Assembly: GCA_014695195.1 (NCBI GenBank)
Contig: JACJNW010000005.1
Location: 1 to 33,561, forward strand
Origin: Cyanobacteria bacterium FACHB-DQ100
GTDB taxonomy: Bacteria; Cyanobacteriota; Cyanobacteriia; Leptolyngbyales; Leptolyngbyaceae
DNA: 33,561 nt
Direction of reading: 5' to 3'
Shown: in pieces, positions 7,228 to 14,882 of the stretch
Layout of the letters: each line of letters starts with the position of its first letter
Numbering within the stretch: position 1 is the stretch's first letter
The notes under the pieces: model-generated
What the model saw: the letters and a program-made list of their open reading frames with translations, nothing else
Told to the model about the DNA's origin: nothing
The model's database searches: none
Made by a program: the position numbers and the translations under genes

Positions 7228-9772
7228 ATCTCGGATTAATTGGCTTGTTCTCCTCACAGCTGGCTGGATAGCTGCCTTTGAGTGCGTTCCGTTTGCAATT
7301 CGCGATTCTGTCAGTATTGCGGCTTCTGTTTCTTCTCCAGCCCCAAACGCCCAAGCTCTAACCCCAGAAGAACAAGGAAAAGCACTGTATGAAAATGGGC
7401 GGTTTAGTGAAGCAGTCACCGTTTTACAACAAGCAGTTCAACAGGCGCGATCGCGAGGTGACACCCTCAGGCAAGCGATCGCGCTGAGTAATTTGTCACT
7501 AGCATCTCAACAGCTCGGATTGTGGACCGAAGCTAATCAAGCTATCACAGAAAGTCTGAAACTCCTGCGTTCTACCCATCAACAAACTTCAGTGCTTGCT
7601 CAAGCGCTTGATATTCAAGGCCGTTTGCAGCTCGCGACTGGGCAAGCCGAGTCAGCCTTGGGAACTTGGCAGCAAGCAACGGCGCTCTACTCAAAAACAA
7701 ACGATCAGGCGGGTATTGTTCGTAGCCACCTTAATCAAGCACAGGCACTTCAAGCCCTAGGATTTCACCGTCGTGCACTGACAGTTTTGGAGAACTTACG
7801 ATCGACCCTCCAAAACCAACCTGCATCTTTGGTCAAAGTTGTAGGCTTACGAAGTTTTGGCGATGCGCTGTTACTCGTTGGAGAAACCGATGCAGCAAAT
7901 GCTGTGTTGCAACAAAGTTTGGAACTCGCCAAACAGCTTCAAGCCAGTGAAGAAACAGCGGCGGCGTTGTTAAGTTTAGGCAACGTTGCCCAAACCAAGC
8001 GAGACGCTCAAGCTGCTTTAGCGTTTTATCAACAAGCAGCAACTCGATCCGCGTCGCCCCTCACCAAAGTACAAGCACAACTCAATCAACTCAGTTTGCT
8101 GACTCATCCCAATCAGCGCGACAACATTCAACCCTTAGTGCGTCAAATTCAACCGCAACTGGCAACCTTGCCGCCGAGTCGAACCGTGATCGAGATGCAA
8201 ATTACCTTTGCTCAACTGCTGTTGAAGCTTCCGAGCTTTGATCGCACCGCCATTGCTCAACAGTTAGCCAAAGCGGTACAACAAGCTCGCGCCCTCAATG
8301 ATCGACGATCGCAATCCTTCGCCCTGGGAACGCTTGCTCATGTCTACGAACAAAATCGTCAATGGTCGATCGCGCAGGATTTAACGCAGCAAGCGCTGGA
8401 ATTAGCCGAAGCGATGCGGGCATCAGATATCGCCTACCGCTGGGAATGGCAATTAGGACGATTATTGAAAGCGCAAGGCAATTCTACAGGCGCGATCGCA
8501 GCTTACACTGGAGCCGTCAATACGTTAAAATCGCTACGCAAAGATCTAGTCGCCGTAAATCCGGAGATCCAGTTTTCTTTCCGAGAAAGCGTGGAACCAA
8601 TTTATCGGCAGTTGGTCGATTTGTTACTTCAGAAAACTGCAGCACCAAGTCAGGTTAAATTAACTCAAGCTCGCGATGTGATTGAATCACTGCAAGTTGC
8701 AGAACTTGAAAATTTTTTCCGGGCAGCGTGTCTAGATACGGTCGTGCAAGTGGATCAAGTCATTGACCAAGCGGATGCATCGGCGGCAGTCGTTTATCCG
8801 ATTATTCTGAGCGATCGCCTAGAGATCATCCTCAAACTACCGCGACAAGAATTACGGCACTACACGGTGTTAGTTCCGCAAGTGCAAGTTGAACAAACCC
8901 TCGAACAACTGCAGCAAAAACTCACAAAACCCTACACCCTGCAAGAAGTACAAACTCTATCACAACAGGTTTACAATTGGCTAATTCGCCCCGCAGAAGC
9001 AACGCTAACAGCAACGAAACCGAAAACATTAGTGTTTGTATTAGATGGAGCCCTGCGGAATATCCCAATGTCGGTGCTTCATGATGGGCAACAGTATTTA
9101 ATTCAAAAATATGGCGTTGCTCTAACACCAGGACTACAACTACTCAATCCACGATCGCTCAAACAAATCCAATTACGAACCCTCACCGCAGGGCTGACCG
9201 AATCGCGTCACGGCTTTGCACCGCTCAGTTTTGTGAGAAACGAAGTTGAAGAAATTCAATCAGAAGTGCCCAGTAAAGTATTGCTCAATCAGACCTTTAC
9301 AGAAAAACAACTGCAAGAGCAGATTAATGCTGCTCCGTTTCCGGTTGTGCATTTAGCGACGCATGGACAGTTTAGCTCGGATGCAGAGAAGACCTTTATT
9401 CTTGCGTGGGATCAACCGATTAAGGTGAACGACTTCAGTCGGTTGTTGCGGGTCAAGGAACAAACGGGAACTGGCGCAATCGAGCTTCTGGTTCTCAGTG
9501 CTTGCGAAACGGCGACGGGAGATAACCGGGCGGCGTTAGGGCTGGCTGGAGTGGCGATTCGGGCGGGGGCAAGAAGTACGATCGCGTCGCTCTGGTCACT
9601 GGATGATGAATCAACTGCATTATTTATGGGCGAGTTTTATCGAAATCTCACACAAACGACCACGACGAAAGCGGCTGCACTGCGAGACGCCCAACTCAAG
9701 CTGCTGCAGCACCCTCAGTATCAGCATCCCCGCTACTGGGCACCGTATGTTTTAGTAGGAAATTGGCTATAA
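7217..9772 (+). CDS. TPR-CHAT protein (caspase-like HetF-associated protease domain)
   Basis: An 852-residue protein with a hydrophobic N-terminus (about residues 8-24, probably an export signal or anchor), a long helical region of tetratricopeptide-type repeats (about 55-470), and a C-terminal CHAT domain (about 560-850). The CHAT cysteine-protease dyad is visible: His716 in HLATHGQ and Cys763 in LSACETATG, followed by GLAGVAIRAGARSTIASLWSLDD, typical of the family. The ATG at 7217 is chosen over one at 7166 because it puts the hydrophobic segment near the N-terminus; it overlaps the tpsA stop by 11 bp, implying translational coupling. TPR-CHAT genes commonly sit next to FHA-type exoproteins in cyanobacteria, so it may process or regulate the secreted partner. 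The substrate is unknown. Confidence 0.9.
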   Translation: MDSKSRINWLVLLTAGWIAAFECVPFAIRDSVSIAASVSSPAPNAQALTPEEQGKALYENGRFSEAVTVLQQAVQQARSRGDTLRQAIALSNLSLASQQLGLWTEANQAITESLKLLRSTHQQTSVLAQALDIQGRLQLATGQAESALGTWQQATALYSKTNDQAGIVRSHLNQAQALQALGFHRRALTVLENLRSTLQNQPASLVKVVGLRSFGDALLLVGETDAANAVLQQSLELAKQLQASEETAAALLSLGNVAQTKRDAQAALAFYQQAATRSASPLTKVQAQLNQLSLLTHPNQRDNIQPLVRQIQPQLATLPPSRTVIEMQITFAQLLLKLPSFDRTAIAQQLAKAVQQARALNDRRSQSFALGTLAHVYEQNRQWSIAQDLTQQALELAEAMRASDIAYRWEWQLGRLLKAQGNSTGAIAAYTGAVNTLKSLRKDLVAVNPEIQFSFRESVEPIYRQLVDLLLQKTAAPSQVKLTQARDVIESLQVAELENFFRAACLDTVVQVDQVIDQADASAAVVYPIILSDRLEIILKLPRQELRHYTVLVPQVQVEQTLEQLQQKLTKPYTLQEVQTLSQQVYNWLIRPAEATLTATKPKTLVFVLDGALRNIPMSVLHDGQQYLIQKYGVALTPGLQLLNPRSLKQIQLRTLTAGLTESRHGFAPLSFVRNEVEEIQSEVPSKVLLNQTFTEKQLQEQINAAPFPVVHLATHGQFSSDAEKTFILAWDQPIKVNDFSRLLRVKEQTGTGAIELLVLSACETATGDNRAALGLAGVAIRAGARSTIASLWSLDDESTALFMGEFYRNLTQTTTTKAAALRDAQLKLLQHPQYQHPRYWAPYVLVGNWL

Positions 9773-9796
9773 CAGATAGGCTTTCTTGCAGCGTCG

Positions 9797-10786
9797 TCAT
9801 TTCAATAAATTAGCTGTAGACTTCAGTAGGGTTTCGCGTACAGAAGATGCTATTATTCCTGACTGTTTCATTGCTAGCAGTACGCCCCCCATAACAGGCG
9901 GCACCGATAATTGTATAAGCCGAGCATTAGGAGCGGCTTGGTGAATTGTTTCATCTACAATTTGCACGAGCAGCGAACTTGCCCTAAAAAGGCTCCCAAC
10001 CAGTACAGTATCAAATTTAAGTGTCTCTAAGCCAAGCTGGCGAATTACACCAATTGCCATGCTACCTAGTTCCTGCCCAGCCCATTGAATCAAACTTTTA
10101 GCAACCGGATCACCCTCATTCGCAACCTGAAAAATAATGGGAACCATCTCTGGACGAAGCTGATAAACACCTGTTGCCCATCCTTCGATCAAACGCTCAA
10201 TATCTGGCGCACCTGTTACTTGCATAAATGCTTGAGTTAATGCTGTCGGCAATCCGCGTTGAGACCATTCAAACGCAACCGCTTGCCTTGCCTTAATGAG
10301 AAGTTCAAGCGCACCTGCTGCTTCGCCCAGCATAAAACCTAAACCTGTAACACGCCCTTCTCGTCGGTTTTGATCCCAACCTCTACAATTGCAGGATGTT
10401 CCTGCCACAATTGCAACTCCCCATTCTGCTGATGTGCCTGCTAGAAGCCCAATTAAAGTATCGTTTGCAATTGCTACTGATGCTGATGGTATATCTAGTG
10501 ATTGCTGCACAGTGGTTAGGAGTGATTTTTGCTCAGAATTCCAATTATACCCAGCAATTCCACAACCAATGTGAGATAGTTGATGCTTTGAGATTCCTGC
10601 CGACACAAGTGCTTGATGTACGACCCCATGGAGAACTTTGGAGAAGCCTTGAGAGCCAACAATTCTGGGATTGCCAGAACCCTGATGACTAAAGCCAAGG
10701 GCACGACCTGAAGAATCTGCAATTAAGGCATGACTCTTTGTTCCACCAATATCGATGCCAAGAAAATATTGAGTCATTGGATTCAT
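9797..10786 (-). CDS. N-acetylglucosamine kinase-like protein (BadF/BcrA ATPase family)
   Basis: A 329-residue protein of the ASKHA sugar-kinase fold. Residues 9-18 read LGIDIGGTKS, the phosphate-1 loop. GCGIAGYN, the NDTLIGLLAG segment (second phosphate-binding region) and GTSCNCRG follow as in N-acetylglucosamine kinases and the related BcrAD/BadFG ATPases. It would phosphorylate an amino sugar in the cytoplasm, but the substrate cannot be proved; a 2-hydroxyglutaryl-CoA dehydratase-activase role is unlikely because the Cys ligands of that subfamily are not apparent. It is convergent with the CHAT gene (24 bp apart) and lies 29 bp after the glycosyltransferase, so the two are likely cotranscribed. 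A second in-frame ATG lies three codons in. Confidence 0.8.
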   Translation of the reverse strand: MNPMTQYFLGIDIGGTKSHALIADSSGRALGFSHQGSGNPRIVGSQGFSKVLHGVVHQALVSAGISKHQLSHIGCGIAGYNWNSEQKSLLTTVQQSLDIPSASVAIANDTLIGLLAGTSAEWGVAIVAGTSCNCRGWDQNRREGRVTGLGFMLGEAAGALELLIKARQAVAFEWSQRGLPTALTQAFMQVTGAPDIERLIEGWATGVYQLRPEMVPIIFQVANEGDPVAKSLIQWAGQELGSMAIGVIRQLGLETLKFDTVLVGSLFRASSLLVQIVDETIHQAAPNARLIQLSVPPVMGGVLLAMKQSGIIASSVRETLLKSTANLLK

Positions 10787-10815
10787 TCTCGATGTTTAAG
10801 ATAGTAGCGATGGAA

Positions 10816-11601
10816 TTAGCATGCGTTAGTAGTAATCGTGTTGTGTAGTTTTTTGCGTTGTAGCCTAAATTGACCAACAATCTGTACATCAAGCTCGTAT
10901 TGGTCGTCTAATCCTCGACGCTTTAAAGCTTGAGAACTTGCTTTAGCAGTCCACTGAATCAGTTCCAAACGTTGATTTGTTATGTTTGTGCTGTGCCGAC
11001 GATGATAATAAAGTGGCTGGGCAAGATGGTACACCTGTGTTACTTCTGAAACTTTCAAGCAGAGATCGTAGTCCTCGGCTTGCTCGAAAGATGTATCAAT
11101 GCCTCCAACTTGGTCATAGACGTAGCGTCGAAGCAACCGAAAATGGAAAGTCATAAAATCAATCAGTAATCGATTCTTGGAGTAAGGGATATTGCAGCCT
11201 AGTCCTAGCCCTTTGTCTTGCCCATCTGCATCAACTACATGATAGTCAGTGTAAACTAAGCCAATTGTTGATTGTTCATCGAGAATTGCTGCTGTCGCTT
11301 CAAGCGCGGTTGGTGCAAGTAAATCATCACTATCAACAGAGGCAATGTATTTACCAGTAGTCTCAGCAAATGCTTGCTTTAACGCAACTGCAACGCCCTG
11401 ATGAGCAGCCGCAATAACGCGAATCCGAGGATCAAGCGTTGTATAGTAGTGAGCTATCTCTAGAGAGCGATCGGTGGAACCATCATCCCAAATCAAAAGT
11501 TCAAAGTCGCACCTGGTCTGATTCAAAACGCTCTCGATCGCGGCACCTAGGTAGATTTCACGATTATAAACAGGGATGACGATAGAAATGGTGTACGACA
11601 T
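10816..11601 (-). CDS. Family 2 glycosyltransferase
   Basis: A 261-residue GT-A fold enzyme that should transfer a sugar from a nucleotide sugar. The family pattern is clear: IVIPVYNRE at 7-15, the DDGSTD loop at 39-44, the metal-binding DSD at 90-92 (SVDSDD), GGIDTSFEQAEDYDL with the catalytic-base pair Glu176-Asp177, and YYHRRHSTNIT near 198-207. There is no membrane segment. It is the first gene after the two bacteriocin precursors on the same strand but is separated from them by a strong terminator-like hairpin (11636-11677). It could glycosylate the peptides, as SunS/ThuS-type GT2 enzymes do, or simply act on surface polysaccharide; sequence alone does not decide. Confidence 0.88.
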   Translation of the reverse strand: MSYTISIVIPVYNREIYLGAAIESVLNQTRCDFELLIWDDGSTDRSLEIAHYYTTLDPRIRVIAAAHQGVAVALKQAFAETTGKYIASVDSDDLLAPTALEATAAILDEQSTIGLVYTDYHVVDADGQDKGLGLGCNIPYSKNRLLIDFMTFHFRLLRRYVYDQVGGIDTSFEQAEDYDLCLKVSEVTQVYHLAQPLYYHRRHSTNITNQRLELIQWTAKASSQALKRRGLDDQYELDVQIVGQFRLQRKKLHNTITTNAC

Positions 11602-11635
11602 TGTTCTTATCCTGATTAAAGTTTGATTGATGATT

Positions 11636-11677
11636 GAAAAAATAAGGGAAAGATAAAGATATAGCTCTTTCCCTTAT
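11636..11677 (-). terminator. Rho-independent terminator after the bacteriocin precursors
   Basis: On the minus strand a perfect 12-bp stem (arms 11666-11677 and 11642-11653, ATAAGGGAAAGA pairing with TCTTTCCCTTAT) with a 12-nt loop is followed directly by a run of five to six T residues (11641 downward). It lies between precursor 1 (stop at 11730) and the glycosyltransferase start (11601). It could end the precursor transcript or let only some polymerases through to the glycosyltransferase and kinase genes. Confidence 0.75.
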
Positions 11678-11729
11678 CGAACAGTGAATACTACACTACG
11701 TCATTAGCAGTTAAAGCTGCTTGAATATG

Positions 11730-11978
11730 TCATTGCGTTGGTACAGGACAGTCTCCATCCTGGATACAATCTCCAAGTGATGCTCCAATACCTCCCAGCA
11801 CGACTGCACCGACTGGTCCACCTTCAAAAAAGCCAACAACGGCTCCAATAATTCCACCAAGAATTGCGCCGAGATAACCTCCTCCCTGAATGTCTGCCAT
11901 TTCCTCAATGGAAAGTTCATATTCGATGAAGCCCTCTGAACTAGTAGAAGTAAGGTCATTAATCTTGATGTTTTTCAT
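11730..11978 (-). CDS. Double-glycine bacteriocin precursor peptide 1 (with two cysteines)
   Basis: An 82-residue peptide with a typical double-glycine leader: acidic residues 1-33 ending ELSIEEMADIQGG. Cleavage after Gly33 by the C39 peptidase of the nearby exporter would release a 49-residue peptide starting GYLGAILGG. The mature part is almost all small and hydrophobic with consecutive GxxxG motifs (GAILG, GAVVG, GASLG) and ends in a polar tail with two cysteines (DCIQDGDCP). A ribosome site AAGGAG lies 10 bp before the ATG. It follows precursor 2 by 64 bp and shares its leader pattern and GYxGA opening, so the two are paralogues. The antimicrobial role is inferred from this organisation; no immunity gene is recognised. 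Confidence 0.82.
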   Translation of the reverse strand: MKNIKINDLTSTSSEGFIEYELSIEEMADIQGGGYLGAILGGIIGAVVGFFEGGPVGAVVLGGIGASLGDCIQDGDCPVPTQ

Positions 11979-12042
11979 GGTTCAAGTACTCCTTAATTGA
12001 GTTTGTTTCATCCTTTCTTACGGATACGGATCACAAGGTTCG

Positions 12043-12288
12043 TCATACAGCTTTAGGCTCATCAGGTCCAAAAATGACTTCATAAACTGCATCGCCAACC
12101 AGATCACCTATCTCAGCTCCAGCCGCAGCTCCTTCGTATCCACCAACAAACCAGCCAATAAAAGCTCCAATGGCTGCACCGATATAGCCGCCTCCATTGA
12201 TAGCTGTTAATTCATCAACTGACAGCTCAGCGTCAAAAAGAGTTTCTGAATCAGCAGAAGAAAGATCAGAAATGTTGATGTTTTGCAT
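12043..12288 (-). CDS. Double-glycine bacteriocin precursor peptide 2 (GxxxG repeats)
   Basis: An 81-residue precursor when started at the ATG at 12288, which has a strong AGGAG site 7 bp upstream; a TTG two codons earlier is less likely. The leader ends ELSVDELTAINGG. Cleavage there leaves a 48-residue, cysteine-free peptide that is a near-continuous chain of GxxxG units (GAAIG, GAFIG, GWFVG, GAAAG, GAEIG, GDLVG) with an acidic C-terminus. Paired with precursor 1 this resembles class IIb two-peptide bacteriocins, whose helices pack through GxxxG motifs. The isomerase gene upstream lies 312 bp away, so the precursors probably have their own promoter. Confidence 0.82.
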   Translation of the reverse strand: MQNINISDLSSADSETLFDAELSVDELTAINGGGYIGAAIGAFIGWFVGGYEGAAAGAEIGDLVGDAVYEVIFGPDEPKAV

Positions 12289-12407
12289 TGTCAATCTCCT
12301 TTCAAATTAATGCGTTGATTTAGTGTTGAAGCTAAACTTTAATGATTTAACTTCTTAATTAAAGAGTAGCAAATCCTATTAGAAATTCAAGAAATTGAAG
12401 ATTATTA

Positions 12408-12432
12408 AAAAAGCATAATTGCAGGAATTATG
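12408..12432 (-). terminator. Possible terminator of the export operon
   Basis: On the minus strand, CATAATT and AATTATG (12426-12432 and 12414-12420) form a 7-bp stem with a 5-nt loop, followed by GCTTTTTT. The stem is AT-rich and weak. It lies in the 312-bp gap (12289-12600) between the isomerase gene and precursor 2. I see no gene in that gap; it presumably also holds the precursor promoter. Confidence 0.4.
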
Positions 12433-12600
12433 TTCATATTGAAAGCTCAAAGTTTGCTAGTAATACAGAACTTGTACAATGGATTTTACTACTCTTCAGG
12501 TTTGCATCCCAGTTACTAAATCTTTAGTTTCATGACTTGCGTAATAGCAAGAGTATTTCTAAACAGCCGCTAATTTTAGAAAAGGTTTTTTGAATTGCTC

Positions 12601-13332
12601 TCAGTTCATGACCTTGGAAAGATTTAAGGTTGCGTGTTTAAGCCAGTTGGAAAATAGTTCTATAAGAATTCTATTTCTTAGCTGAGCATCAAGTTCTGGC
12701 TGAATGATTTCTTCAACAAAAATCAAATGGGATTTTCCTAAAACAAGAATGGGTTTGAGAATTTGAGGTGGTTTTGAAGCAAAGACAGATGCCGCAATCG
12801 TTGAATTCAGATCAATACGACGTAAAAGTCCCTTATATCCTCCTGCTCGTCGAAGTTCCATATTTTGAATATATTGATGAGCAAGCTCATGAAAATTTAC
12901 TTCACCTTCTTGTGTTGCATAGAAGAGTTCTATTGCTAAATCTTCATCGTCTAGAACAATTTCATACATCACAACCTTGGCGTAATCGAGCTGATTTTTA
13001 GCAAAAAATGCTTCAACTTCGTTACCAAATAGATGCTCAGCTAACTTATCAGCAAGAACTTGAGTATGAACCAAGATTTCAAATTCATTTAACGATAAGC
13101 CTTGTTTTTTTAGCCATGTCAAAGTATCTTTTGAACGATGCAAATTGTTTTTCAAACGAATAGCATCCGCAGCCTGCTGAAGCTCTTCAGATTCAACTGT
13201 GATTCCGGCTTCTTCTGCGGCAGCCACGATCGCTTTGCGTTTTGCAATCTCTTCCAAAATCATTGGAATTTGACCTGAAAGCTTCACTTGATAAAGAACC
13301 TCTTCGGGAGAAACAGTCAACTCAGTAGACAT
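12601..13332 (-). CDS. SurA/parvulin-like peptidylprolyl isomerase, bacteriocin-locus type
   Basis: A 243-residue, mostly helical protein. The N-terminal half (about 20-100) resembles the helical SurA/PrsA chaperone arm. The second half (about 110-220; YAKVVMYEIVLDDEDLAIELFYATQEGEVNFHELAHQYI ... GGYKGLLRRIDL) matches the degenerate parvulin domain found in cyanobacterial bacteriocin loci. There it is annotated as a peptidylprolyl isomerase and sits next to HlyD and peptidase-ABC genes, as here. It lacks a signal peptide, so it would act in the cytoplasm, perhaps holding the precursor unfolded for export. HELAH occurs in this protein too, but in a parvulin helix context, so I do not read it as a zinc site. 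Spacing to the HlyD gene is 62 bp. Confidence 0.72.
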   Translation of the reverse strand: MSTELTVSPEEVLYQVKLSGQIPMILEEIAKRKAIVAAAEEAGITVESEELQQAADAIRLKNNLHRSKDTLTWLKKQGLSLNEFEILVHTQVLADKLAEHLFGNEVEAFFAKNQLDYAKVVMYEIVLDDEDLAIELFYATQEGEVNFHELAHQYIQNMELRRAGGYKGLLRRIDLNSTIAASVFASKPPQILKPILVLGKSHLIFVEEIIQPELDAQLRNRILIELFSNWLKHATLNLSKVMN

Positions 13333-13394
13333 AGCGCCTCCGGCTTTCGTAGAGCAAATCGAGTAAACATGTCGCGGTAGACAACCTAGCCCGT

Positions 13395-14825
13395 TTAAAG
13401 TTTGAAATCACCGTTTTGCAGCTTTCTAAATGGATCGAGAATAAAATCAATAATGCGGCGTTGCCGTGTAATCACTTCGGCTGTGGCAGATTGCCCTGGT
13501 GTTAAGACAATGTGCTGGTTTTGTGCCTGGATGTAGGTTTGGTCAAGCCTAATTTCTAACTCAAAGTTTTCAATTTCGCCCTGTGGGGTTCGTGTCTTTT
13601 TCGCATCGGGCGAAATCCAATGCAGATGGGCCGGTACAATACCGTAATCCTGGAATGGATAAGCATCAAACTTGAGCTTAACAGGCATTCCAATTTGCAG
13701 AAAGCCACTTTCTGAACTCGGCATCTGTGCCCGAAAGATCAGCATTGCACCCTTAGGAGCAAGCTGAGCAACGGCTTGTCCTGGTTGCAGCACCGCTCCA
13801 GGTTGTTGGATCGGAAGCTCAAAAATCGTTCCATTAACAGGCGCATGAATCGTTCGTTGTTGCAGTTGTAATTGTAGTGCCGCGATCGCTTGTCGAGTTT
13901 GAGAAATTTCGGCGCGTAGATCTGCCATTTGGGTTTGTAAATCCCTAGCCTGTTTCTGGCTCGCTAGTACTGCCAGTTTACCCGTCCGATCAACGCGCAA
14001 TTGAGCAGTCTCTTGTTTTGCTAGTTCTGATTGAGATTGTTCGATGTCTGCTCGCGCTTGTGCTAAGAGCCGTTGGCTCTCATCTGCCGTTCGTTGAGTT
14101 TCCACCACTTTGATTTCGGGCACAGCGCCAGCTTGCCATAGGTGACGATATCGCTGCACTTCATTCAGGTCTTTTGCCAAGCGAGACTGCCAAAGCTGAT
14201 AAGCGCGTTGATTCGCCGATATCTTACTTTTCACCTGAGCAATTTGCGCCTGTTGCTCAGAAACTTGTGCTTCACTTTGGAGTTGCTGAGTGCGGGTCGC
14301 GATCGCGAGTTGGTTAGCGGTTTGTTCAAGCTGAGTAAGGCGATTTAGTTGCCCCTCTAGTTTTGCCTGCGCCTGCTGCAAATCTGTCTTGGCTAATTCT
14401 GAGTCTAGTTCCATTAACGTTTGCCCAGCCTTGACAGTGCTGCCTTCTTTGACAGCGATCGCAACCACTTTTCCAGCAACTGGTGCGTCAATGCGGTAAA
14501 TTTTTCCCTGCGGCTCTAGTCGTCCTCGTGCGACGCCCGTTTCGTCTACTTGCGCTAACATCGCCCAGGGTAAGACAACTCCCGCGAACCCGACCAGCAA
14601 ATAGAGCAATCCACGGGTCCAAGCTCGCGGCAGTGTGTTGACTAGCTCTTGCGTAATAGAAGACCAATCGCCCATTGAAGACTGCACAGGAGATACGTCT
14701 TCAACCATTGGCAGATCGCTTCTGAGATTAGTTATAACTTGGTTTAGATCAGTCTCGCGCTTGTTTCGGGGGCGATGACCATTACGTTGGCCGAGTTGAT
14801 CTTCAGTACTAAATGGTGTTGGCAT
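13395..14825 (-). CDS. HlyD-family membrane fusion (adaptor) protein
   Basis: A 476-residue periplasmic adaptor that should link the inner-membrane ABC exporter to an outer-membrane channel. A cytoplasmic stretch (1-70) is followed by one membrane helix (72-91). Next come a biotinyl-lipoyl half-motif (GRLEPQGKIYRIDAPVAGKV ... VKAGQTLMELDS), a long alpha-helical hairpin rich in Gln and Ala (145-320), the second lipoyl half (TIHAPVNGTIFELPIQQPGAVLQPGQ) and a beta-barrel domain. Length and layout match type I secretion adaptors. It is 57 bp downstream of the exporter gene. No TolC-like gene is in the window; that partner is probably encoded elsewhere. Confidence 0.93.
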   Translation of the reverse strand: MPTPFSTEDQLGQRNGHRPRNKRETDLNQVITNLRSDLPMVEDVSPVQSSMGDWSSITQELVNTLPRAWTRGLLYLLVGFAGVVLPWAMLAQVDETGVARGRLEPQGKIYRIDAPVAGKVVAIAVKEGSTVKAGQTLMELDSELAKTDLQQAQAKLEGQLNRLTQLEQTANQLAIATRTQQLQSEAQVSEQQAQIAQVKSKISANQRAYQLWQSRLAKDLNEVQRYRHLWQAGAVPEIKVVETQRTADESQRLLAQARADIEQSQSELAKQETAQLRVDRTGKLAVLASQKQARDLQTQMADLRAEISQTRQAIAALQLQLQQRTIHAPVNGTIFELPIQQPGAVLQPGQAVAQLAPKGAMLIFRAQMPSSESGFLQIGMPVKLKFDAYPFQDYGIVPAHLHWISPDAKKTRTPQGEIENFELEIRLDQTYIQAQNQHIVLTPGQSATAEVITRQRRIIDFILDPFRKLQNGDFKL

Positions 14826-14882
14826 AGAACCGTGGTGATAAACGACAGTGAACGACAGGATTGCAATAGAAACGACATCTTG

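Noticed and set aside
9797-10786. 2-hydroxyacyl-CoA dehydratase activase (BadF/BcrA enzyme) function
   Set aside because: The iron-sulfur cysteines of true activases are not seen and no dehydratase genes are near; a sugar-kinase reading fits better.
12601-13332. HELAH in the SurA-like protein as a zinc protease site
   Set aside because: It lies in a helix of the parvulin-like domain (VNFHELAHQYI) where such sequence is common; no other metallopeptidase feature is present.
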